DNA of 8,233 nt from Methanoregula sp. (GTDB lineage: Archaea > Halobacteriota > Methanomicrobia > Methanomicrobiales > Methanospirillaceae): positions 1-8,233 of the forward strand of contig NZ_PIZH01000062.1 of NCBI RefSeq assembly GCF_002835825.1, given 5' to 3'. A program made the position numbers and the translations under genes. This document shows positions 1-6,097 of this stretch, piece after piece (the first letter of the stretch is position 1; every line of letters starts with the position of its first letter). The notes under the pieces were generated by a model. That model ran no database searches, had not been told where the DNA came from, and saw only the letters and a list, made by a program, of their open reading frames with translations.

Positions 1-2
1 AT

Positions 3-1121
3 TCCGGACATCCCCCGGAGGCCCTTGAGGCCCCTTCTCTCAATGAGGGACAAAAAGATATATCTATCCTGTTCGTCGATGACTATCCCGCTCTCCTTGA
101 TATCGGGAAGATCTATCTCGAACGACAGGCCGGCATCACCGTGACAACGGCCTTGTCCGGGCCTGAAGGACTCCGGCTCCTGGAGACCGGTTCGTTCGAT
201 GCCATTGTATCCGACTACCAGATGCCGGAGATGAATGGTATCGAATTTTTGAAGGCCGTGAGGACCCGTTCCCGCTCCCTGCCCTTCATCATCTTCACCG
301 GGAAAGGCCGCGAGGAGGTTGTCATCGAAGCCCTCAACTGCGGGGCGGACCATTATATCCAGAAAGGCGGAGAGCCGCGATCGCAGTACGCCGAACTGGG
401 CCACCATGTGCGATGTGCCGTCCAGCAGCGGAGATCCGAAGCAGCCTTGCAGCGCAAGCATGCCATCCTCCGTGCTATCCTGGCTGCGTCGCCGAATGGC
501 ATTGCCTATGTTAAGAACCGCACGTTCCAGTGGGCAAACGACTCCCTTGCCGATATGCTGGGGTACGACCGCGACGAACTGAAGGGGATGCACCTTGAAA
601 CCCTGTACGAGAACCAGGAGGTCTATGATGAGATCGGCAACCGGATCCAGCAGGAGCTGAAAGGAAACGGAAAGGCAACGATCACCACGCGCTTCCGGCA
701 CAAGAATGGCTTTGCCATCGATACGGAGATCCACATCGCCCCGCTCGATACCGGGAACCTCCACTTCGGCCACATGATCCTGATGAAAGAGATGTCGGGA
801 AAAGTTGCTGCCGCAAAGGCAGCGCTCGGCCCGGCCGGTCTCCCCCACCTCGAGCTGACTCCGGTCATCGAGGGCTCGCCCGGGGGAAAGATCACGTATT
901 ACAACGATGCCGCGATCGATACGTTAGCCCGGTTCGGCAGCAGGGGAAGTCTCGAAGAGTTCTTCCCGCCGGATCTGCCGGAGATCCTGCTCCGCATGGA
1001 CGAGAAAGACGTGGGATCGATCTCCCGTGACGTGATGATCGGCACAGCCCTGTTCCGGGAGCATATCACGCTGAGCCCGCAGTTCCGGATCGCGAGAATA
1101 TCCGCGGTGCTCATTTCGTGA
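3..1121 (+). CDS. Receiver-PAS-PAS signalling protein, 5' partial
   Basis: The frame is open from base 3 to the TGA at 1119-1121 (372 visible residues), and its start lies left of the window. A full receiver domain fills visible codons ~20-130. It has the acidic pair Asp26-Asp27 (FVDD), the phospho-acceptor Asp71 in SDYQMPEMNG, Thr99 in FTGKG and Lys121 in YIQKGG, so it should accept a phosphoryl group from a histidine kinase. A PAS domain follows at ~150-265 (ANDSLADMLGYDRDEL), then a second, divergent PAS at ~283-372 beginning near TPVIEGSPGGKITYYNDAA. The protein ends at the last PAS strand (RISAVLIS), where related methanogen sensor proteins go on into another PAS or a kinase. No DNA-binding or kinase domain is visible, so output is probably by protein contact. 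It is cytoplasmic, with no TM segment. The two kinases downstream are candidate partners (inference). The GTG at 141 is not the start, because it would remove strand 1 and the acidic pocket. Confidence 0.9.
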   Translation, partial: SGHPPEALEAPSLNEGQKDISILFVDDYPALLDIGKIYLERQAGITVTTALSGPEGLRLLETGSFDAIVSDYQMPEMNGIEFLKAVRTRSRSLPFIIFTGKGREEVVIEALNCGADHYIQKGGEPRSQYAELGHHVRCAVQQRRSEAALQRKHAILRAILAASPNGIAYVKNRTFQWANDSLADMLGYDRDELKGMHLETLYENQEVYDEIGNRIQQELKGNGKATITTRFRHKNGFAIDTEIHIAPLDTGNLHFGHMILMKEMSGKVAAAKAALGPAGLPHLELTPVIEGSPGGKITYYNDAAIDTLARFGSRGSLEEFFPPDLPEILLRMDEKDVGSISRDVMIGTALFREHITLSPQFRIARISAVLIS

Positions 1122-1186
1122 AGACAAGACGATCTGCCCCCGTTCGTGACTGAGCATTTCCCAAGAGACCTGACGTACCCCGCATA

Positions 1187-1195
1187 CTTTTAAAA
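1187..1195 (+). promoter_or_regulatory. TATA-like box next to the first kinase start
   Basis: CTTTTAAAA lies three bases before the ATG at 1198, in the 76-base gap after the receiver-PAS gene. Archaeal TATA boxes normally sit ~25 bases before the transcription start, so if this one is used the RNA would begin near 1212-1220, inside the annotated reading frame. It may instead be simple AT-rich sequence around a poorly marked start. Confidence 0.3.
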
Positions 1196-1197
1196 CC

Positions 1198-2490
1198 ATG
1201 TCCGAAAACACCCTCCTCTCACAGCTGAATACCCGGCTCATACTCGTTTTTATGTCGATGCTGGCCATCATGTCGGTTTATGAACTTGCCAAGCAGGCAA
1301 TCAATCCTGATATCACCATCTGGGAATCGCACGCAATTACCATTGCCTTCACGAGCCTGGTCGCGGTTTTCATCGTGTTTTTTCCTCTCCGTTCCCTGTA
1401 CCGCGAGCAGCAGAAATCCAACGAAGCGTTCCGTCACCTGCTCGAAGCAGAGGAGAGCCTGCGCCGGTCCGAAGCCCGGTACCGCTCATTTGTCGAATCG
1501 GCGGGCGATGCAATCTATACCGTGGATCCGGACCTGCGGTACCTGCTTGTCAATACCCGGCATCTCGCAAAAAAAGGGCTTTTACCGGGCGCGTGTGCAG
1601 GGAAGCATTACGGGGAGTTCCATTCCGGGGAAGAGACAAAGGCCTTTGCCGGGCAGGTCCGCCGTGTTATGGAAACGAACGTTCCGGTCCTGGGAGAATA
1701 CGAACGGGACGGGAGATATTATCTCCGGAAACTTTCCCCGGTGAATGACAGCGCGACCGATACCGTTATCGCCATCACGGTCATCTCGACCGATATCACG
1801 GAACAGAAGATCCAGGAACGGGCTCTTGAGGATACCAATAAAAAACTCAACCTGATGAGCGAGATCACGCGTCATGATATGCTCAACCAGCTCTCGGCCC
1901 TCAGCTCCTACCTCGCCCTGGCCGAGGAAAAAACCGCCGACACATCTGTTGCACGGTACCTGGTCAAATGCGAACAGCTGGCTGAGACCGTCCAGGCCCA
2001 GATCCTCTTCGCCCGGGACTACCAGCAGATAGGCGTTGAGTGCCCGCAGTGGCAGGACATTGCCGTGACGATCCAGAAAGCCCGGTTCCCGCTGAGACTT
2101 ACCTCGGTAACTATCGATGCCTCCTGCACGGGCCTGGAAATACTGGCAGATCCCCTTCTTGGGAAGGTCTTCTACAACCTTCTTGACAATGCCATGAGGT
2201 ATGCCGGCCCGGCCCCTGCGGTCCGGTTCTCGGTAGCCGAAGAACAGGGGCGGCTTATCCTCCTCTACGAGGATAACGGCCCGGGGATCTCCCATGGGAA
2301 CAAGGAAGTCATCTTTGTCCGGGGCTATGGGAAAAATACCGGCCTCGGCCTCTTCCTGATCCGGGAAATTCTGGCAATTACCGGCCTGACTATCCGGGAG
2401 ACCGGGGAGGAAGGAATGGGCTGCCGGTTCGAGATAACGGTTCCTGAAGAATGCTTCCGGAGGACAATTCCCGGAGGGGCAGCACCATGA
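1198..2490 (+). CDS. Membrane PAS sensor histidine kinase
   Basis: This 430-residue sensor kinase has two predicted TM helices (~11-31 and ~45-65) with a very short external loop, so it probably senses through the membrane or in the cytoplasm. A short coiled stretch (~66-92) leads into one PAS domain (~91-205, ending ITVISTDITEQK). The dimerisation/H-box region (~213-275) carries His226 in ITRHDMLNQL, the form common in methanogen kinases. The ATPase domain (~313-416) has the N-box with Asn331 (NLLDNAMRYA), the G1 box DNGPG (359-363) and the G2 box GLGLF (382-386). All key residues are present, so it should autophosphorylate and pass phosphate to a receiver, possibly the protein encoded upstream. 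ATG 1198 is the only ATG after the in-frame TGA at 1171. It has no clear Shine-Dalgarno, and ATG 1252 is an alternative that would cut TM1. The 3' end overlaps the next gene as ATGA. Confidence 0.93.
   Translation: MSENTLLSQLNTRLILVFMSMLAIMSVYELAKQAINPDITIWESHAITIAFTSLVAVFIVFFPLRSLYREQQKSNEAFRHLLEAEESLRRSEARYRSFVESAGDAIYTVDPDLRYLLVNTRHLAKKGLLPGACAGKHYGEFHSGEETKAFAGQVRRVMETNVPVLGEYERDGRYYLRKLSPVNDSATDTVIAITVISTDITEQKIQERALEDTNKKLNLMSEITRHDMLNQLSALSSYLALAEEKTADTSVARYLVKCEQLAETVQAQILFARDYQQIGVECPQWQDIAVTIQKARFPLRLTSVTIDASCTGLEILADPLLGKVFYNLLDNAMRYAGPAPAVRFSVAEEQGRLILLYEDNGPGISHGNKEVIFVRGYGKNTGLGLFLIREILAITGLTIRETGEEGMGCRFEITVPEECFRRTIPGGAAP
2473..2479 (+). promoter_or_regulatory. Shine-Dalgarno that fixes the second kinase start
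   Basis: GGAGGGG lies 7 bases before ATG 2487, still inside the upstream kinase gene. With the ATGA overlap (2487-2490) it favours this start over the in-frame ATG at 2451 and suggests translational coupling of the two kinases. Confidence 0.75.
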
Positions 2491-4307
2491 AGGTCCGTAC
2501 CCGGACGCTCCTCATTTTGAGCGCTGCGCTCGTGGTCTTCCTTATCGTGCTCGCGCTCATCACCCAGTCGGTGATCCTCCAGGCATTCGGGGAGATCGAG
2601 GGGCGGGAGACCACGGCCCATGTCCAGCGCTTCGTCTCGCAGCTGGACAGTGAGATCGAAGATGTTGCGGCTACAACCCGGGACTGGTCCCTCCGGCAGG
2701 AGACTTCAGAGCTGCTCTCCGGCCCTGGCAGGGAAGAGGACACAGCACAGCTCTTCCCCCCGGGCATCATGAAAAACCTTGGGATCGATTATATCCTCCT
2801 GTACGATGCCGGCGGGAACCGGATCCTTTCTGGGACAATCACGGAGGACGGGGAGATCGCCTCCACCCTGCCACCCGGGCTCGACATGACCGTCTCCAAC
2901 AGCATCATGCCCGAAGACATGCAGGGAGGGATTGCAGGACGGCGGGGACTCTCGACGATCAAAGATACACCGGTGATCCTTGCCGGTTACCCGGTGCAGT
3001 ACGGGCCCGAAACGGATCCGCTTCAGGGGACCCTGGTCATGGCCCGGGCACTGGACAGCGGGCGGATCGATGACATCAACCGCATGCTCCAGACGGACGG
3101 GACACTCGTTTCGTACTCCATGGGGACGGATCCTGCCATCCTGTCCGCAGAAGAGGCCGTGACAGCAAAAGAGGGCGGCATCATTGTCCGGCAGTCAGGA
3201 GATAACCGGCTGGACGGGTACGCGCTCATCACCGGGATCGAGAATCATCCGACCTTCCTTCTCCTCACGATAGGATCCCCCCGCCCGGTATACCAGATGG
3301 TGAAGAATTCCATCCTGATAGTGGCAGGAGTCATTGTCCTGCTCAGTGTCCTGTACCTGCTGGTTGTCCAGCACCTCCTCCAGCGGTTTGTCCTCTTCCC
3401 CTTAAGCAGGCTTGATTCCGGAATGAAGTCCATCAGCAGGTCCGGGGACCTCACCCTCCGTATGCCGGAGATCGGGGATGATGAAGTGGTCTCGCTCGTC
3501 CGGTCGCACAACCGGATGCTCGAAACGATCCAGTCCCAGCAGGAGGAGATGCAGGCACTTCTCGAAGAGATCGGGCAGCAGCGGGACGACCTGAACGACG
3601 CACGCGGAGAACTGGCCGACCGCAACCGCGAGCTCGAAGAGCTGAACCGGAAAGCCAACCTCTACCTTGACATCTATCTCGATGTCATCACGTACGAGAT
3701 CCTCAACGCCATCATGGGCCTCCGCGGGTATGCCGACCTGGTGAAGAGCACTGCTGACGAGGCCGGGCAGAAGTTTGCCGGTAAGATCATCGATCTTGCC
3801 AACCGGAGTAATGATGTTATCCGGAACATTGAGACCATCAGCCGGATCTACAAGAACCCGCCGGAAGCGGGGGTTGTGGATCTCGCGGCCGTGATAAAAA
3901 CCGAGATGGGGCGGCGGACCGGTGCGCGTATCGTTATGGATAACTGTAACCGGAACGTGTGTGCCGATGATATGCTTGGCGTTGTATTCGACAATATCTT
4001 TGCCAACAGCCTGAAGTTTGGCGGCAGGGATACCACAATCCGGGTTACTGCCCGCGACATTCCGGAAGAGATGATCGAAGTCTCCGTAACCGACACCGGC
4101 CCCGGCATCCCGGATGCAGTAAAGCCCCTGATCTTCGACCGCTTCTCGGCGGATTCACGCACGCGGAGCAGCTACGGTCTCGGCCTCCATATCGTGAAGA
4201 TGCTCATCGAGAGTTATGGCGGCAGTGTCCGGGCAGACGACCACATTCCCGGCAGCCCGCAGTCCGGGGCGGCGATACGGTTTACGCTGAGGATTGCAAA
4301 GGAGTGA
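2487..4307 (+). CDS. CHASE4-HAMP sensor kinase lacking the H-box His
   Basis: This 606-residue membrane sensor has TM1 at ~7-30, an extracellular CHASE4-type domain (~38-265) and TM2 at ~276-297. A HAMP linker (~298-347, FPLSRLDSGMKSISRSGDLT), a long coiled coil (~348-390) and a kinase core follow. The CHASE4 call rests on the helical RETTAHVQRFVSQLDSEIEDV start followed by a TRDW motif, then KNLGIDYILLYDAGGNRI and TLVMARALDSGRIDDINRML; the usual DW..WDDTY motif is only partly kept. ATP-binding boxes look functional: Asn507 (FDNIFANSLKF), G1 DTGPG at 536-540, F box IFDRF and G2 GLGLH at 564-568. At the H-box, where methanogen relatives typically read ...THDINN..., this protein reads ITYEILNAIMGLRGY, with Tyr403 (TAC, 3693-3695) in place of His and Glu in place of Asp. 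It may be a pseudokinase or a modulator of the coupled upstream kinase (inference). The start is set by GGAGGGG and the ATGA overlap. Confidence 0.92.
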   Translation: MKVRTRTLLILSAALVVFLIVLALITQSVILQAFGEIEGRETTAHVQRFVSQLDSEIEDVAATTRDWSLRQETSELLSGPGREEDTAQLFPPGIMKNLGIDYILLYDAGGNRILSGTITEDGEIASTLPPGLDMTVSNSIMPEDMQGGIAGRRGLSTIKDTPVILAGYPVQYGPETDPLQGTLVMARALDSGRIDDINRMLQTDGTLVSYSMGTDPAILSAEEAVTAKEGGIIVRQSGDNRLDGYALITGIENHPTFLLLTIGSPRPVYQMVKNSILIVAGVIVLLSVLYLLVVQHLLQRFVLFPLSRLDSGMKSISRSGDLTLRMPEIGDDEVVSLVRSHNRMLETIQSQQEEMQALLEEIGQQRDDLNDARGELADRNRELEELNRKANLYLDIYLDVITYEILNAIMGLRGYADLVKSTADEAGQKFAGKIIDLANRSNDVIRNIETISRIYKNPPEAGVVDLAAVIKTEMGRRTGARIVMDNCNRNVCADDMLGVVFDNIFANSLKFGGRDTTIRVTARDIPEEMIEVSVTDTGPGIPDAVKPLIFDRFSADSRTRSSYGLGLHIVKMLIESYGGSVRADDHIPGSPQSGAAIRFTLRIAKE

Positions 4308-4389
4308 GGGGGAAGGCCGGGCAGGTATGGGCTACGGCGGAATGGGTGGTGCTTACCCGTGTACAGGGTAATGCAGGTATTCCGTTTTC

Positions 4390-4407
4390 CCGGTATCCCG
4401 GTTTTTT
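4390..4407 (+). terminator. GC hairpin plus T6 after the kinase genes
   Basis: CCGG-TATC-CCGG (4390-4401) is followed directly by TTTTTT (4402-4407), and a further TTTT lies just upstream at 4385. The site is ~80 bases after the second kinase stop. Oligo-T tracts terminate archaeal transcription, so this plausibly ends the + strand operon. The T run overlaps the TAA of the convergent gene on the other strand. The stem is only 4 bp. Confidence 0.5.
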
Positions 4408-4753
4408 AGCAGGCTACATGGAGGAGAGCAGCAAACGGTCGTCTCTCATCAGCGATCCGGTCGAGGATGTCCGGTGTCGGGCTGACACAGGTATCGTAAC
4501 CCGAGAGGATCCTGTGCGCCTCGCGGGTTATCGGCATATCCCCGAACTGCCCCGTGCCGATGAAAATGATCTCGGGTTTCCCTTTTTTCAGGAAGGCAAG
4601 ATCGTGTTCTGAAAGCGGGGTGTGGCCGTACTCTTTTTTGAGTCTCCGCGATTTTTTCTTGGAACGCTTTGTGATTCTCCGGTCCGGGTGGATAATGATA
4701 TCATGATCATAACGGACGTGATCGATCTCCACCCATCCATACCGTGTCTTCAT
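4406..4753 (-). CDS. Mth938-like (DUF498/DUF598) domain protein
   Basis: This 115-residue soluble protein is one complete Mth938-like domain. Recognisable family blocks are the YGWVEIDHVRYDHDIIIHPD start, the lysine/arginine-rich stretch after DRRITKR, EYGHTPLSEHDLAFL, the glycine-rich IIFIGTGQFGDMPIT, and a C-terminal LLHVAC ending in Cys. The family is named after the Methanothermobacter protein MTH938. Eukaryotic relatives include NDUFAF3, a respiratory complex I assembly factor, and AAMDC, but no biochemical role is established for the archaeal members and none is claimed here. The start is secure: ATG 4751-4753 has GGAGGT seven bases upstream. The gene is convergent with the kinase operon and lies downstream of the phosphate-uptake genes on the same strand, 126 bases from the nearest PiT stop, so it is probably a separate transcription unit. 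Confidence 0.92.
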   Translation of the reverse strand: MKTRYGWVEIDHVRYDHDIIIHPDRRITKRSKKKSRRLKKEYGHTPLSEHDLAFLKKGKPEIIFIGTGQFGDMPITREAHRILSGYDTCVSPTPDILDRIADERRPFAALLHVAC

Positions 4754-4760
4754 GGGCCGG

Positions 4761-4766
4761 ACCTCC
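4761..4766 (-). promoter_or_regulatory. Shine-Dalgarno of the Mth938-like gene
   Basis: On the minus strand this reads GGAGGT with a 7-base spacer to the ATG, the strongest ribosome-binding site in the window. It implies a leadered transcript starting within the 126-base gap to the right. Confidence 0.75.
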
Positions 4767-4839
4767 GGATAGTGGATTATCGATCCCGGATACTATCAGG
4801 TTATTCGACGTAATCCCCAATAGGTCTCAATAGTTTTAG

Positions 4840-4864
4840 AAAGGATGATTCGTCCCAATCCTTT
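4840..4864 (-). repeat. 7-bp perfect inverted repeat after the second full PiT gene
   Basis: AAAGGAT (4840-4846) and ATCCTTT (4858-4864) are exact reverse complements around an 11-base loop. The hairpin lies 15 bases beyond the stop of the adjacent PiT gene on the minus strand and is followed there by a weak pyrimidine/A-rich stretch. It could be a transcript-end hairpin, or an operator for the Mth938-like gene, whose promoter must lie in this gap. Confidence 0.45.
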
Positions 4865-4879
4865 GCATGGGAGAAGAGG

Positions 4880-5911
4880 TCAGTACCCGATAACGACCCG
4901 CAACACCACAAATGCAGCAAACCCGATCACGGCACTGATCGGGATCGTGAGGATCCACGCCCACATGATGGTCCGTGCAACGCCCCATTTCACCGTGCTC
5001 GTCCCCATGGTTGTCCCGACTCCCATGATGGAGGTGCAGATGATATGCGTTGTACTGACCGGGATCCCGGCAATCGAAGCACCAATGATGGTCGAAGCTC
5101 CGGCCGTTTCGGCTGCAAACCCGTGGACCGGGCGGAGCTTGGTGATCTTGTAGCCCATGGTCCTGACAATCCGCCAGCCCCCCGAGAGCGTACCAAGGGC
5201 AATGGCAGTGTGGGCGATGAGGATCACCCACAAGGGAACGGGGAGGTGGTTCGGGTCGGCGGCAGCGCCGAAGTACCCGATGGAGAAGAGGAGCGGGACG
5301 ATGATCCCCATGGTCTTCTGGGCATCGTTTGTCCCATGGCTGAAACTGTAGGCAGCCGCGGAAAAGAGCTGGAGGCGCTTAAAATGAATCTCTGCGGCAC
5401 ATTTGTTTGTCTTCTTCGTGATGTTGAGGATGACTGCCATGAAGAGAAATCCGCAGGCAAGGCCGATCAGGGGAGAAGCGACCATGAAGAGGGCAACCTC
5501 CCCGACGGTTGTCCATTTTATCGCGGCAATCCCGGCAGCGGAGAGGCCGGCGCCGGTCATCCCGCCAATGAGCGCGTGGGACGACGATGTGGGAAGCCCG
5601 AAGAACCAGGTGATCAGGTTCCAGGATATGGCGCCGATGAGGGCACAGAGGATGATGTACGGGACAACTGCGGTCTCGACAACATTTAGCTGGATGATCT
5701 TGCTGATGGTGCTTGCGACCGCGACACCGAAGCCGAATGCGGCAATGAAGTTGAAGAATGCAGCAAAGACCACGGCATTCCGGGGGGAGAGCACCTTGGT
5801 TGAAACGACCGTGGAGATGGAATTAGCCGAGTCGTGGAAGCCGTTGGTAAAATCAAAGACCAGTGCAATGCCGATGATAAAGATGATCAGGGCCCACGAA
5901 GCTTCGATCAT
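4880..5911 (-). CDS. pit: PiT family phosphate transporter (copy A)
   Basis: This is a 343-residue integral membrane inorganic phosphate transporter of the PiT family, which moves phosphate or metal-phosphate with a cation gradient (H+ or Na+). It shows the inverted-duplicated architecture of the family. Repeat 1 has GFHDSANSI (24-32, the GANDVANA-type signature) and LPTSSSHALIGG (106-117). Repeat 2 has SHGTNDAQKTMGI (191-203) and IPVSTTHIICTSIMGVGTT (283-301). About ten hydrophobic segments are visible, and a charged loop near 164-182 separates the two halves. Length is normal for archaeal members. It differs from the neighbouring copy at about 48 of 343 positions (hand count, ~86% identity). 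The start at ATG 5909-5911 matches the start of that paralogue (MIEA.W), but only a weak AAGG lies upstream. A 186-base gap containing an oligo-T run separates it from the previous gene, so separate regulation is likely. The ion used cannot be told from sequence. Confidence 0.95.
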   Translation of the reverse strand: MIEASWALIIFIIGIALVFDFTNGFHDSANSISTVVSTKVLSPRNAVVFAAFFNFIAAFGFGVAVASTISKIIQLNVVETAVVPYIILCALIGAISWNLITWFFGLPTSSSHALIGGMTGAGLSAAGIAAIKWTTVGEVALFMVASPLIGLACGFLFMAVILNITKKTNKCAAEIHFKRLQLFSAAAYSFSHGTNDAQKTMGIIVPLLFSIGYFGAAADPNHLPVPLWVILIAHTAIALGTLSGGWRIVRTMGYKITKLRPVHGFAAETAGASTIIGASIAGIPVSTTHIICTSIMGVGTTMGTSTVKWGVARTIMWAWILTIPISAVIGFAAFVVLRVVIGY

Positions 5912-5922
5912 ACCATAGTATG

Positions 5923-5993
5923 CCTTATCACGGGAGGATCTCGTTAACCTGTCGGTAGGGCGGATTGGAGCGGGAGGGGCGATACTGATAAGG
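5923..5993. repeat. Inverted octamer pair upstream of PiT copy A
   Basis: CCTTATCA (5923-5930) and TGATAAGG (5986-5993) are exact reverse complements 55 bases apart in the gap that must carry any promoter of copy A. The inner one lies 11-18 bases before the start codon and includes its only AAGG. They could be operator half-sites. An octamer pair can also arise by chance, and I see no convincing TATA box to anchor it. Confidence 0.3.
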
Positions 5994-6072
5994 GGATCGG
6001 ACTTCGACAGAGCGTGCTATGACGCCCTGCGGAAGAGGACTCTGATGGAAACCCGGGGATTGTCGTACCGGC

Positions 6073-6078
6073 AAAAAA
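6073..6078 (-). terminator. T6 terminator after PiT copy B
   Basis: Six A on the plus strand read as TTTTTT on the minus strand, 19 bases after the copy B stop. An oligo-T run of this kind is the core archaeal termination signal. It suggests that the regulator/copy B transcript mostly ends here, before copy A. Confidence 0.45.
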
Positions 6079-6097
6079 GGAGACGGAATACTTGGGA

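Noticed and set aside
141..1121. GTG at 141 as the start of the receiver-PAS protein
   Set aside because: The same frame upstream encodes ISILFVDDYPALLDIGK, the first strand and acidic pocket of the receiver. Starting at 141 would remove them, so the gene begins left of the window.
1122..1197. Possible remnant of a kinase domain after the receiver-PAS stop
   Set aside because: The 76 bases show no H-box or ATPase motif in any frame, and the last PAS strand is complete before the stop, so there is no sign of a frameshifted kinase.
1582..2295. 237-codon minus strand frame inside the first kinase gene
   Set aside because: It is antisense to intact PAS, H-box and ATPase motifs, with no family resemblance of its own.
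2451..2486. ATG 2451 as the start of the second kinase
   Set aside because: It would overlap the upstream gene by 40 bases, has no ribosome-binding site and adds a polar stretch before TM1. ATG 2487 has GGAGGGG and an ATGA overlap.
4304..4612. GTG-started + strand frame of 102 codons overlapping the kinase stop
   Set aside because: Most of it is antisense to the well-supported Mth938-like gene, it crosses the T6 terminator, and its translation shows no recognisable domain.
5403..5918. Long + strand frame opposite PiT copy A
   Set aside because: It is antisense to strongly conserved transporter codons and has a counterpart opposite copy B (6375-7055), as expected from shared codon use in GC-rich DNA. 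No initiation site or domain is visible.
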